64,000 nt of DNA from Amphiplicatus metriothermophilus (GTDB taxonomy: Bacteria > Pseudomonadota > Alphaproteobacteria > Caulobacterales > Parvularculaceae), in the NCBI RefSeq assembly GCF_900199215.1, contig NZ_FZQA01000001.1, positions 744,001 to 808,000 on the forward strand, given 5' to 3'. Positions 8,952 through 17,820 of the stretch are shown piece by piece. A program made the position numbers and the translations under genes. The number at the start of each line of letters is the position of its first letter. The stretch's first letter is position 1. Below the pieces are notes generated by a model, which saw only the letters and a program-made list of their open reading frames with translations, was not told the DNA's origin and did no database searches.

Positions 8952-9248
8952 TCACCCGGCGGCCGGCTCGAAACGCACGCGCACGCCCAGCGCGCGGGCG
9001 ACTTTCGTCACGGTCGCGAAGCTCGGATTGCCGTCTTCGGACAGCGCCTTGTAAAGGCTGGCGCGCCCGAGCCCGGCCGCGCGGGCGATCTCGCTCATGC
9101 CTCTGGCGCGCGCGGCTGCGCCCAGCGCGCGCGCGATGAATTCCGGATCGTCGCCGTCCTCCTCGATCGTCGCTTCGAGAAAGGCGACGACGTCTTCGGG
9201 CGTTTTGAGATGGTCCGCCGGATCGAAGCGGGTCGTTTTGACGGTCAT
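8952..9248 (-). CDS. HigA-like addiction-module antitoxin (COG3636 type)
   Basis: A 98-residue antitoxin. The segment FDPADHLKTPEDVVAFLEATIEE-type opening (about 8-30), then ARARGMSEIARAAGLGRASLY and KVARALGVRVRFEP, are the signature of the 'probable addiction module antidote' Xre/HTH family. It binds DNA through the C-terminal HTH and neutralises its partner toxin. It lies 24 bases downstream of the toxin gene in the same orientation, the toxin-first order seen in HigBA-type modules. Autoregulation of the operon by this HTH protein is expected from the family. The pair looks intact, unlike the second toxin–antitoxin locus in this window. Confidence 0.9.
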   Translation of the reverse strand: MTVKTTRFDPADHLKTPEDVVAFLEATIEEDGDDPEFIARALGAAARARGMSEIARAAGLGRASLYKALSEDGNPSFATVTKVARALGVRVRFEPAAG

Positions 9249-9272
9249 GACATTGCTCCTTGCACGAATCGG

Positions 9273-9572
9273 TCAGACGTCCAGATCCCCGGCCATCGTC
9301 CTGGCCAGCGCGATATCGCGCTTCTGCGCGCTCTTGTCGCCGCCGGCGAGAAGCACGATTACGCATTCTCCCCGTCGCACATAATAGAGCCTGTAGCCGG
9401 GGCCGTAATGAATGCGCAGCTCCATGACGCCCTGGCCGACGCTCGCGTGATCGCCGAAATTCCCTTCCTCGACGCGCATGAGACGCCGGAGGATGACGGC
9501 GCGCGCCTTGCGATCCTTCAGCCCGTCGAGCCAACGCGCGAAGACTTCCGTCTTCCGGATTTCCCAACGCAT
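9273..9572 (-). CDS. HigB/RelE-superfamily toxin (COG3657 type)
   Basis: A 99-residue toxin of the RelE/ParE fold. Diagnostic stretches are the N-terminal TEVFARWLDGLKDRKAR, then VMELRIHYGPGYRLYYVRRG and VLLAGGDKSAQKRDI, with the conserved Lys/Arg residues of the family's C-terminal strand. Members usually act as ribosome-dependent mRNA interferases, but this has not been shown for this sub-family in general. The antitoxin gene follows after 24 bases. The toxin start lies in a small AT-rich patch (about 9570-9605, with TATATGTATCCTATAGGAAAC), which looks like the module's promoter/operator: TCCTATAGGA is a perfect 10-base palindrome. Confidence 0.9.
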   Translation of the reverse strand: MRWEIRKTEVFARWLDGLKDRKARAVILRRLMRVEEGNFGDHASVGQGVMELRIHYGPGYRLYYVRRGECVIVLLAGGDKSAQKRDIALARTMAGDLDV

Positions 9573-9576
9573 ATAT

Positions 9577-9600
9577 GTATCCTATAGGAAACAAATCGTC
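9577..9600 (-). promoter_or_regulatory. Candidate promoter/operator of the HigBA-like module
   Basis: Immediately upstream of the toxin start the sequence turns AT-rich and holds the palindrome TCCTATAGGA (9580-9590 region), the kind of short operator bound by HTH antitoxins. Nothing else AT-rich lies nearby, so this is the likely autoregulatory site. Position and role are inferred. Confidence 0.45.
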
Positions 9601-9771
9601 AAGGAGGGGGCGGGCGGGACAGGCGAACCGCGCAGCCGGCGCCCCCGCGCGCGCGGCGGCGCCTGGGGATATTGAATCGGTTCGCACGGTTTTCGAATCC
9701 CCTGCATGATCCTTATAAGGGGCGCGCCGGCGCGGCGCGCCGGCCGCCGCCAGACCGTCGGACCCGCCCTC

Positions 9772-12501
9772 ATGGACGCATCCGCGCCCGACACGCCGAA
9801 CGCCGCCGCCGCCACGCCCATGATGGCGCAGTATCTCGCCATCAAGCGCCAGGCGGGCGACGCGCTGCTGTTCTACCGGATGGGCGACTTCTACGAGCTC
9901 TTCTTCGACGACGCGGCGAAGGCCGCCGCCGCCCTCGACATCGCGCTCACCCGGCGCGGCAAGCATGCGGGCGAGGACATCCCCATGTGCGGGGTGCCCG
10001 TCCACGCCTATGAAAGCTATCTCGCCCGGCTCATCCGCAAGGGCTTCAAGGTCGCGATCTGCGAGCAGACCGAAGACCCGGCCGAGGCGAAAAAGCGCGG
10101 CGCGAAAGCGGTCGTGCGCCGCGAGATCGTGCGCCTCGTCACGCCCGGCACGCTGACCGAGGACTCCCTGCTCGACGCGGCGCGCAGCAATCATCTCGGC
10201 GCGCTCGCCGTGCTGCGCGGCGGGGCGGAGGCCGCGCTCGCCTGGACGGATGTCTCGACCGGCGAGCTTTACGTGCGCGCCACCAGCCTCGAGGAGGCGC
10301 GCCTGCACGCCGCCGCGCTGTCGCTCGCCGAGCTGATCGTTCCCGACAACAACGCCGATACGGACGAATGGCGCGCGCTCGCCGCCGAGCTCGGGGACGG
10401 CGTGGCGCTCGCCCGCCAGCCGGCGCAGCTTTTCGACAGCCGCGCCGGCGAGCGCCGCCTTTGCGCGCTGTTCAAGGTCGCCTCGCTCGAGGCCTTCGGC
10501 GCGTTCGGGCGGGCCGAGATCGCCGCCCTCGGCGCGCTCGTCGCCTATGTGGAGCTCACCCAGGTCGGGCGGATGCCCGCCCTGCGCCCGCCGCGCCGGG
10601 CCGAGCGGGCGGCCGTCATGACCATCGACCAGGCGACGCGCGCCTCGCTGGAGCTTCTGGAAAACCAGGCGGGAACCCGCGAAGGCTCGCTGCTTCACGC
10701 CGTCGACCGCACGGTCACGGGGCCGGGCGCGCGCCTGCTCGCCCAGCGCCTGTCCGCGCCGCTGACCGACCCGGCCGCCATCGACCGCCGGCTCGACGCC
10801 GTCGCCGCGCTCGCCGCCGACGACCGCCGGCGCGAAGACTTGCGCGAGACGCTGCGGCGCATGCCCGATCTCGCCCGCGCCCTGTCGCGGCTGTCCCTCG
10901 GGCGGGGGAGCCCGCGCGACCTCGCCGCGATCCGCGACGGGCTCGCCGCGGCGGCCGCGCTCGCGCGCCTTCTCGACGAGACGGACCGCGCCGCGGGAGG
11001 CCTGCCCGAGGCGCTGAAGGAGGCCGCCGGCGCGCTCGACGCGCGCGGGAAGGGAGGCTTTTCCGCCCTCGCGCGCCTCCTGGAGGAAGCCCTCGTCGGC
11101 GAGCCGCCGGCGCTCGCGCGCGAGGGCGGCTTCATCGCGCCGGGCTTCGATCCCGGCCTCGATTCGGCGCGGGTCCTGCGCGACGAATCGCGCCGGGTGA
11201 TAGCCGGGCTCGAAGCGAAATACCGTACGGAAACGGAAATCAAGTCGCTGAAGATCCGGCACAACAACGTGCTCGGCTATTTCGTCGAGACCCCGCCGGG
11301 CCAGGCCGACCGGCTGATGCGCGCGCCCTTCGACGCGACTTTCATCCACCGCCAGACGCTCGCCAGCGCGGCGCGCTTCACCACCGCCGAGCTTGCCGAT
11401 CTCGACGCGCGCATCGCGCGGGCCCGCGACGAAGCGCTCGCGCGCGAGCTCGAACTGTTCGACCGGCTCGCCGGCGAGGTTCTGGCTGCGGCGGACGCGA
11501 TCGGCGCGGCGGCCGACGCGGCGGCGGCGCTCGACGTGGCGGCGAGCTTCGCGACCCTCGCCCGCGAGGAGAATTACGTCCGTCCCCGGATCGATTCCAG
11601 TCTCGCTTTCGAAATCCGCGGCGGGCGTCATCCGGCGGTCGAGCAGGCTCTCCGGCGCCGCGGCGAGCCCGCCTTCGCCGCCAATGACTGCGCGCTTCAC
11701 GAAGAAGGCGACGGCGAGAAGGCCGGGGCGCTGTTGTGGCTCGTCACCGGGCCGAACATGGCCGGCAAGTCGACCTTTCTGCGCCAGAACGCGCTCATCG
11801 CGATCCTCGCCCAGGCCGGGGGCTACGCGCCGGCGGACGCGGTCCATATCGGCGTCGCTGACCGGGTGTTCTCGCGCGTCGGCGCGTCCGACGACCTCGC
11901 CCGCGGCCGGTCGACCTTCATGGTCGAGATGGTCGAGACCGCGGCGATCCTCAATCAGGCGAGCGCGCGCTCCCTCGTCATTCTCGACGAGATCGGGCGC
12001 GGCACCTCCACCTTCGACGGCATGGCGATCGCCTGGGCGGCGATCGAGCATCTGCACGACAAGAACCGTTGCCGGGGGCTGTTCGCGACCCATTATCACG
12101 AACTTACCGCCCTGTCGGAAAGCCTGCCGCGCCTCGTCAACGTCTCGATGCGCGTGCGCGAGTGGAAGGGCGAGGTGGTGTTCCTGCACGAGGTGGCGAA
12201 GGGGCCCGCGGACCGCTCCTACGGGGTGGCGGTGGCGCGGCTCGCCGGCCTGCCGCCGGCGGTCGTGAAGCGGGCCGAGGACGTGCTGCGCCTGCTCGAA
12301 TCGCGCCGCCAGGCCGGCGGCCTCGACGCGCTGCCGCTTTTCGCCGCAGCGCGCGCGCCCGACCCGCCGGCGAAGCCGGACGGCGACGGACGGGCCGCCG
12401 CGCTTCTCGACGCGCTGGCCGCGCTCGATCCCGACGATCTCACGCCGCGCCAGGCGCTCGAATCGCTTTACCGGTTGAAATCGATGGCGGAAGACGTATG
12501 A
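9772..12501 (+). CDS. mutS: DNA mismatch repair ATPase MutS
   Basis: A 909-residue MutS when started at 9772. An in-frame ATG at 9706 would add 22 Arg-rich residues not seen in the family, so I prefer MDASAPDTP, which leads directly into [11 protein letters not shown]. The mismatch-recognition domain carries the F-x-E wedge ([10 protein letters not shown]), and connector, lever and clamp domains follow. The C-terminal ATPase has Walker [10 protein letters not shown], Walker [17 protein letters not shown] and the ATHYHEL helix. It recognises mispairs and recruits MutL. It stands at the head of a rightward run mutS–(Sel1-like)–glnD–murJ–trpS, an arrangement common in alphaproteobacteria. Only 42 bases separate it from the Sel1-like gene. 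Confidence 0.97.
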   Translation: MDASAPDTPNAAAATPMMAQYLAIKRQAGDALLFYRMGDFYELFFDDAAKAAAALDIALTRRGKHAGEDIPMCGVPVHAYESYLARLIRKGFKVAICEQTEDPAEAKKRGAKAVVRREIVRLVTPGTLTEDSLLDAARSNHLGALAVLRGGAEAALAWTDVSTGELYVRATSLEEARLHAAALSLAELIVPDNNADTDEWRALAAELGDGVALARQPAQLFDSRAGERRLCALFKVASLEAFGAFGRAEIAALGALVAYVELTQVGRMPALRPPRRAERAAVMTIDQATRASLELLENQAGTREGSLLHAVDRTVTGPGARLLAQRLSAPLTDPAAIDRRLDAVAALAADDRRREDLRETLRRMPDLARALSRLSLGRGSPRDLAAIRDGLAAAAALARLLDETDRAAGGLPEALKEAAGALDARGKGGFSALARLLEEALVGEPPALAREGGFIAPGFDPGLDSARVLRDESRRVIAGLEAKYRTETEIKSLKIRHNNVLGYFVETPPGQADRLMRAPFDATFIHRQTLASAARFTTAELADLDARIARARDEALARELELFDRLAGEVLAAADAIGAAADAAAALDVAASFATLAREENYVRPRIDSSLAFEIRGGRHPAVEQALRRRGEPAFAANDCALHEEGDGEKAGALLWLVTGPNMAGKSTFLRQNALIAILAQAGGYAPADAVHIGVADRVFSRVGASDDLARGRSTFMVEMVETAAILNQASARSLVILDEIGRGTSTFDGMAIAWAAIEHLHDKNRCRGLFATHYHELTALSESLPRLVNVSMRVREWKGEVVFLHEVAKGPADRSYGVAVARLAGLPPAVVKRAEDVLRLLESRRQAGGLDALPLFAAARAPDPPAKPDGDGRAAALLDALAALDPDDLTPRQALESLYRLKSMAEDV

Positions 12502-12543
12502 AGGCGCGCTGAAGGGAATTGTGCAGCGCAGCGGAGGCTTCGC

Positions 12544-13152
12544 TTGAAACGCTGGATCGCCGTCGCCGCGGCCGCCGCCGCGCTTCTCGCCGCTGGTTCG
12601 GGCCGCGCCGGATCGGACGCGGCCGCCGTCCCCGTCCCCGCGCCCGCCGCCGGCGAAGACGGGAGCCCGCGCGCCCTGCGCAAGGCGGGCCTCGCGCTTC
12701 TGGCGGAAAACGAGCCGGCGCGCGCGGTCTATCTGCTGCGCCGGGCCGCGCTCGACGGCGATTATCCGGCGCTCGTCGCGCTCGAACGCCTGCGTCGGGC
12801 GGGCGGGCCGAACGCGCCGAGCCTGGCCGACATGATCGCGATCGAGACGGCGCTGGCTGAAGCCGGCGATCCGGTGGCCGCCTGGCGGCTCGTGCGCCGG
12901 CATGAGACGGGCGAAGGCGTCGATCCCTCCGCGGAAGAAGCCGTCCGCTGGCTGAAGATCGTGGCGCGGAAAGAAAACGCCGCCTATCCGAAATCGGCCG
13001 AGGCCGCTTTCCGGCTGTGCGAAATCTATGCGCGCGGCGAAGCCGTTCCCGCCGACGAGACGGCCGCGCGCGGCTGGTGCGCCGAAGCGGCCCGCCGCGG
13101 CCATGCCGGCGCGGCCTTCGCGCTGGCGCAGATGAAAGGCGTGAATGGATAA
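12544..13152 (+). CDS. Exported Sel1-like repeat protein
   Basis: A 202-residue protein with an Ala-rich signal peptide (cleavage near residue 23). Its C-terminal two-thirds consist of degenerate Sel1/TPR-like helical pairs: ARAVYLLRRAALDGDYPAL, AWRLVRRHETGEGVDPSAEEAVRWLK, and AAFRLCEIYARGEAVPADETAARGWCAEAARRGHAGAAFAL. The two Cys residues in the last repeat might form a disulphide. Sel1 proteins act as scaffolds in the periplasm; the partner is unknown here. The start codon may be TTG or the ATG-equivalent at 12544. It probably shares a transcript with mutS (42-base gap), and is separated from glnD by a G/C-rich repeat-like spacer. Confidence 0.75.
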   Translation: MKRWIAVAAAAAALLAAGSGRAGSDAAAVPVPAPAAGEDGSPRALRKAGLALLAENEPARAVYLLRRAALDGDYPALVALERLRRAGGPNAPSLADMIAIETALAEAGDPVAAWRLVRRHETGEGVDPSAEEAVRWLKIVARKENAAYPKSAEAAFRLCEIYARGEAVPADETAARGWCAEAARRGHAGAAFALAQMKGVNG

Positions 13153-13180
13153 CGGGTTCGCCGCCGGCGCCTTTTTCGGG

Positions 13181-13220
13181 GATCTCCCCCCGCCCCTCCC
13201 ATCGCTGAGGAAGGAGGGAG
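13181..13220. repeat. Intergenic C/G-tract repeat, copy 1
   Basis: The spacer before glnD contains GATCTCCCCCCGCCCCTCCC followed by a GGAGGG arm (CCCTCC 13194-13199 pairing with 13213-13218). The left part resembles the reverse complement of the element at 16095-16131 (GATCCCCCTCCGCCCC...). Two related copies flanking glnD suggest a dispersed intergenic repeat family. Confidence 0.5.
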
Positions 13221-13314
13221 CCGGCCGCAGGCGCGGGCGCATTCTTCCCGTTCCGCAAAGGGGAAACAGGGGCGGGTCGGCCCGTCCTTCGGCGGGCGCG
13301 GCGGCGGGCGGGCG

Positions 13315-16041
13315 ATGACGGCCGCGCTCGACGATCGCGCCCGGCGCGCGCCGCCTGTCCGGCCCGGCCAGCCGGCCGCCGAGATCGTCGCCGCCGCCTG
13401 CGCCCGCGAGCGCGCCGGACAGAGCCACGGCGAGACCGGCCAGGCGCTCAAGATCCTCATCGAGCAGCGCCGGCGGGGCGTCGTCAGCAGCTACGCCCGC
13501 GGGGACGTGGCCGCCGCGCGCCTTTCCGGCATCGTCGAGGAGGCGGTCGCCGCGCTCTTCGCCGAAGGGGCGAAAAGCCATCCCGCCGCGGCGCGCAAGC
13601 TCGCGCTCGCCGCCGTCGGGGGCTTCGGGCGCGGCGAACTCGCGCCCTATTCCGACGTCGATCTTCTGTTCCTGCACCCGGCGGGCGACGACGGCATGCG
13701 CCCGCTGCTCGACTTCATCCTCTATCCTTTGTGGGACGCGGGCCTCAAGGTCGGCCACGCCGTGCACACGCCGGCCTCGGCCGTCGCGTTCGCCAAAGAG
13801 GACATGGTCGCGCGCACGGCCTATCTCGACGCGCGTCTTCTGTGCGGCGAGGCCGCGCTGTTCCGGGACTTCGCCGCGCGCTACGACAAGCTCCGTAAGC
13901 GGACGAAAAAGCAGTTCGCCGCCGCCAAGCGCGCCGAGCTCGAAGAGCGCCACGCGAAGTCCGAGCAGACGCGCTATCTCGCCGAGCCGGACCTGAAGGA
14001 GGGCAAGGGGGGCCTGCGCGACCTTCAGACCATCGCCTGGCTTTACAAATACGAATACGGCGCCGCGCTGGGCGCGTCCGGCGCGCCGAAGAAGCTGCTG
14101 ACGCCCGAGCAGCTGAGAACCTTCCGCCGCTGCGCGCGCTTTCTTTGGTCGGCGCGCTTTCAGCTTCACGACCTCGCCGGGCGGGCGGAGGAAAAGCTCT
14201 CTTTCGACGTCCAGCCCGCCCTCGCCGAGCGCCTCGGCTACGCCGACCGCGGCGGGATGCTCGCCGCCGAGCGGCTGATGAAGGATTATTTCGTCAACGC
14301 GATGGAGGCGGGCCGGCTCATGCGAATCGCCGCGGCCCGGCTCGAGGAGGAGCGCGAGCGTCTGTCGCCGAAGGCGCTCAAGGTTTTGCCCAAGGCGCTT
14401 GCGCGCGACGAGGCGGGCGAGAAGGCCAATCTGAAGCTCGTCCACGGCCGGCTGCATTTCGCGAGCCCGGCCCGCGCCCGGCGCCGGCCGGCCGATCTGT
14501 TCCGGCTCTTTCGCGCCTTTTCGAAACGGCCCGATTTCGATCTGCACCCGGACGCGCTGGCGCTCGCCGCTTCGGTCGCGCGGCTGGTCGCGCCGCAGGT
14601 CCGGGCCGATCCCGTGATCGCGAAGCTGTTCCTCGCCGCCCTCGTCGAGGCGAAGGACCCGGCGAAGACGCTCAGGCTGATGACCGAGACAGGGCTTTTG
14701 GGGCGCTACATTCCCGCCTTCGGCAAGATCGTCGGGCGGATCGAATACGGCCTTCACCGGCGCTATTCCATCGACGAGAACGTCTTCCGCTCGATCGGCG
14801 TGCTCGCCGAGATCGAGCGCGGCGCGGCGCGCGCGCGCCATCCCGTCGCCTCGAAGATTCTCGCGGCGGCGCCGGCGCGCGCGCCCTTCTATCTCGCCGT
14901 GCTGCTGCACGAGACGATCTGGGGGATGCGCGAGAAGGACGCCGCAGCCTGCGAGCGGCTCGTCGCGCGCATCGCGCGCCGGCTCGGGCTGGAGGCCGAA
15001 GACGCCGCGCTGGTCGGCTGGGCCGCGGCGCGGCCGCATCTGATGATCCGCACCGCCGAGCGGCGCAATCTCGCCGAGCCGCGCGCGGTCGCGCGCTTCG
15101 CCGAGTCGGTCGGCGAGAAGCGCCGGCTCGACCTGCTGCTGGTCCTGTCGGTGTGTCATCAGCGGGTCGTCGGCCCCGATTCCTGGGACGAGTGGACGCG
15201 CCGTCAGCTCACGGATCTTTACGAGGCCGCCGCCGCCTGGCTCGACGGCGGCGAGGACGGGCTCGCCGCTCATATGGCCGCCCGCGCCGAGGCCGCCCGC
15301 GCCGGCGCGCGCGCGCTGCTCGAAGACTGGCCGGAGAAGGAGAAGGACGCCTTTCTCGGCGGTCTTTCCGACGAGATCATGCGCGCGCTCGATCCCGAGA
15401 TCGTCGCCCGGGTGGGCGCGCTCGCCCGCTCGGCGGCGGTCGAGGGCCGCAAGGAGGCCGTCGCCCTGCGCGCGCGCGAAGACGGCGACGTCGAGGCGGT
15501 GGTTTACGCCCGCGACCGGCTCGGCCTGCTCGCCGATCTCGCCGGCGCGATCGCCGCCTGCGGCGTCAGCGTGCGGAACGTCCAGGTGCTGACGAGCGCC
15601 GGCGGTCAGGCGATCGACGTCTTCACGCTCCAGTCGGAGAACGAAAACCCCCTCGACGATCCGGGCCGGCTGCGCCTGCTCCATGGCCGGCTGCTCGAAG
15701 CGGCCCGCGCCGCGCCGGACCGGGCCCGCACGCCGGCCCGCCGGCTCGGCGACCGGCGCGCGATCTTCGACGTGGAGCCTGCGGTGCGCATCGACCTCGA
15801 CTGGTCGCAGGACTGCACGATCGTCGAGGCCGAAGGGCGCGACCGGCCGGGGCTTCTCTACGACCTCACCGCCGCGCTCGCGGAGATCGGGGTCGGCATC
15901 GTTTCGGCCCATATCGCGACGTATGGGGCGCGCGCGGTCGACGCCTTCTATCTGCAGGACGCGCCGGGCTACAAGATCACGAACCGGCGCCGGCTGCAGT
16001 CCATCGAGCGCCGCCTTCTTGCGGCCCTGCGAAGCGGCTAG
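13315..16041 (+). CDS. glnD: Bifunctional-type uridylyltransferase GlnD with degenerate HD domain
   Basis: A 908-residue homologue of GlnD, the PII uridylyltransferase/uridylyl-removing sensor of glutamine. The nucleotidyltransferase motif is intact (GGFGRGELAPYSDVDLLFL, residues 102-120), as is the GlnD signature LKEGKGGLRDLQT (about 227-239). Two ACT domains close the protein (about 725-795 with RDRLGLLADLAGAI, and about 835-905 with RDRPGLLYDLTAAL). The HD hydrolase domain is altered: DEHT of typical GlnD reads DEN (N489), the HD pair reads H532-E533, the K in HDIAKG is W536, and the distal Asp of the V-A-D-I motif aligns with H615. UTase activity is therefore expected, uridylyl-removing activity is doubtful. 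No PII or amt gene is in the window. It is followed by murJ. Confidence 0.93.
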   Translation: MTAALDDRARRAPPVRPGQPAAEIVAAACARERAGQSHGETGQALKILIEQRRRGVVSSYARGDVAAARLSGIVEEAVAALFAEGAKSHPAAARKLALAAVGGFGRGELAPYSDVDLLFLHPAGDDGMRPLLDFILYPLWDAGLKVGHAVHTPASAVAFAKEDMVARTAYLDARLLCGEAALFRDFAARYDKLRKRTKKQFAAAKRAELEERHAKSEQTRYLAEPDLKEGKGGLRDLQTIAWLYKYEYGAALGASGAPKKLLTPEQLRTFRRCARFLWSARFQLHDLAGRAEEKLSFDVQPALAERLGYADRGGMLAAERLMKDYFVNAMEAGRLMRIAAARLEEERERLSPKALKVLPKALARDEAGEKANLKLVHGRLHFASPARARRRPADLFRLFRAFSKRPDFDLHPDALALAASVARLVAPQVRADPVIAKLFLAALVEAKDPAKTLRLMTETGLLGRYIPAFGKIVGRIEYGLHRRYSIDENVFRSIGVLAEIERGAARARHPVASKILAAAPARAPFYLAVLLHETIWGMREKDAAACERLVARIARRLGLEAEDAALVGWAAARPHLMIRTAERRNLAEPRAVARFAESVGEKRRLDLLLVLSVCHQRVVGPDSWDEWTRRQLTDLYEAAAAWLDGGEDGLAAHMAARAEAARAGARALLEDWPEKEKDAFLGGLSDEIMRALDPEIVARVGALARSAAVEGRKEAVALRAREDGDVEAVVYARDRLGLLADLAGAIAACGVSVRNVQVLTSAGGQAIDVFTLQSENENPLDDPGRLRLLHGRLLEAARAAPDRARTPARRLGDRRAIFDVEPAVRIDLDWSQDCTIVEAEGRDRPGLLYDLTAALAEIGVGIVSAHIATYGARAVDAFYLQDAPGYKITNRRRLQSIERRLLAALRSG

Positions 16042-16094
16042 GGAAGGGGACGACGTGACGGAGTCGGCGATGGACAGGACGCGCGACGCGGCGC

Positions 16095-16131
16095 TCCCCC
16101 CCTTGAAAAGGGGGGGCGGAGGGGGATCGAA
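16095..16131. repeat. Intergenic C/G-tract hairpin repeat, copy 2
   Basis: Between glnD and murJ a perfect 9-base stem (seven C plus TT at 16096-16104, AA plus seven G at 16108-16116) with a 3-base GAA loop is followed by CGGAGGGGGATC. It resembles, inverted, the element at 13181-13220. No U-tract follows on either strand, so it is not a standard terminator; a dispersed repeat is the better reading. Confidence 0.6.
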
Positions 16132-16191
16132 GCCGTCTGCGCGGCGCCTGTTTCGGGATCCGCGCCCGGAACGGGGAGCGGCTCCATAGCC

Positions 16192-17787
16192 ATGGCCGGC
16201 CTTCTCAAATCCCTGGCGACCGTCAGCGGCATGACGATGCTCAGCCGCGTGCTCGGCTTCGTCCGCCAGGTGCTGATCGCCGGCGTCGTCGGCGCGGGCG
16301 GCAATCCGGTCGCGGACGCCTTCTGGGCGGCGTTCCGTCTGCCGAACATGTTTCGCCGGCTGTTTGCGGAGGGCGCGTTTCACGCCGCGTTCATACCGCT
16401 CTTCCAGGGCGAAGACGTCAAGGGCGGCGCGGAAGACGCCAAGCGCTTTGCGGAGGAGACGCTCGCGGGTCTCGTGTTCGTGCTGACGTTGCTGACCGCG
16501 CTCGTCGAGATCGCCGCGCCGGTTTTCGTCTTCCTGATCGCGTCTGGCTTCAGCGACGACCCCGAGAAGTTCGACCTCGCGACGCTCTACACGCGGATCA
16601 TGTTCCCCTATCTCGCCTGCATGTCGCTGGTCGGCCTGTACAGCGGGGTCCTGAACTCGCTCGGCCGGTTCGCCGCGTCGGCCGCCGCGCCGATCGCGCT
16701 CAACGTCTTCATGATCGCCGCCGTGGTCGCCTTCGCCGACGCCGAGACGCCCCGCGTCGGCGCGGCGCTCGCCTGGAGCGTTTTCGCGGGCGGGCTCGCG
16801 CAGCTCGCGCTGCTCTGGTACGGCGCCCGGCGGCAGGGCTGGCGGCTCGTCCTGCGCTGGCCGCGTCTGACGCCGGCCATGAAGCGGCTGTTGAGGCTTG
16901 GCGCGCCGGGCTTCGTCAGCGCCGGGGCCATTCAGATCAATCTCATCATCGGCACCAATATCGCCAGCCAGGAGCCCGGCGCCGTGTCCTGGCTGATGAA
17001 CGCCGATCAGCTCTATCAGCTGCCCCTCGCCATATTCGGCATCGCGCTCGGCATCGTGCTGCTGCCCATGCTCTCGCGCCGGCTCAAGGAGGGGGACGAG
17101 GCGGGGGCGGCCGAGACCATCAACCGGTCGCTCGAGCTGTCCGCGCTGCTCGCCTTTCCGGCCGCGACGGCCTTCATCGTGCTCGGCGCGCCCCTGTGCG
17201 ACGCGCTCTTCCGCGGGCTCGCGGGCGACGCGCTCGCGCTGTTCGGCGGGCGCGGCTCGGCCTTCACCGAGCATGACGTCGCGATGACCGGCGCGGCGCT
17301 CGCCCTGTTCGGCTGGGGCCTGCCCGCCTTCGTCTGGCACAAGGTGTTCTCGCCGGCCTTCTTCGCGCGCGAGGACACGCGCTCGCCGATGAACGCCGCG
17401 CTCGTCGCCATCGGCGCGAATACGGGCCTGGCGCTCGCGCTGTTCCCGATCTTCGGCTTTCTGAGCGTCGCCTTCGCGACCGCCGCGGCGAGCTGGCTGC
17501 AGGTGGGGCTGCTCGCGCGCAGGCTCCATCGCGTCGGCCAGTTCCGCCCCTCGGCGCGGCTCGCCGGGCGGCTTGCGCGCATCCTCCTCGCCAACGCCGG
17601 CCTCGCCGCGGCGCTTTTCTTCGCCGTTCAGCACACGGACCGGCTCGCCGGATTTCTGTTCGGGCGGGAATGGCTGGCGGTCGCGGCGATCTGCGCGGGC
17701 GGGGTCGTCGTCTACGCCGGCCTGGCGCTCGCGGTTGGCGCGGCGCGCCTTTCCGACTACAAGAGCCTCGCCGGCGGGGCGGCCTGA
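16192..17787 (+). CDS. murJ: Lipid II flippase MurJ
   Basis: A 531-residue polytopic inner-membrane protein of the MurJ/MviN (MOP) superfamily, about 14 membrane segments. The start, KSLATVSGMTMLSRVLGFVRQVLIA, holds the conserved TM1 'S-R-xLGFxR' motif. DAFWAAFRLPNMFRRLFAEGAF with AFIPLF follows as the TM2 signature, and the later GLPAFVWHKVFSPAFFAREDTRSPM segment contains the family's periplasmic loop motif. It moves lipid-linked peptidoglycan precursor across the membrane and is normally essential. The glnD–murJ–trpS order is a typical alphaproteobacterial arrangement. A spacer of 150 bases containing a hairpin repeat precedes it. Confidence 0.95.
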   Translation: MAGLLKSLATVSGMTMLSRVLGFVRQVLIAGVVGAGGNPVADAFWAAFRLPNMFRRLFAEGAFHAAFIPLFQGEDVKGGAEDAKRFAEETLAGLVFVLTLLTALVEIAAPVFVFLIASGFSDDPEKFDLATLYTRIMFPYLACMSLVGLYSGVLNSLGRFAASAAAPIALNVFMIAAVVAFADAETPRVGAALAWSVFAGGLAQLALLWYGARRQGWRLVLRWPRLTPAMKRLLRLGAPGFVSAGAIQINLIIGTNIASQEPGAVSWLMNADQLYQLPLAIFGIALGIVLLPMLSRRLKEGDEAGAAETINRSLELSALLAFPAATAFIVLGAPLCDALFRGLAGDALALFGGRGSAFTEHDVAMTGAALALFGWGLPAFVWHKVFSPAFFAREDTRSPMNAALVAIGANTGLALALFPIFGFLSVAFATAAASWLQVGLLARRLHRVGQFRPSARLAGRLARILLANAGLAAALFFAVQHTDRLAGFLFGREWLAVAAICAGGVVVYAGLALAVGAARLSDYKSLAGGAA

Positions 17788-17820
17788 CCCGCGCGATGGC
17801 GAATCTGTCAAGGGAATCAA

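Noticed and set aside
9706-9771. 22-residue N-terminal extension of MutS from an ATG at 9706
   Set aside because: The Arg/Gly-rich extension is absent from the family, and the internal ATG at 9772 leads directly into the conserved start.
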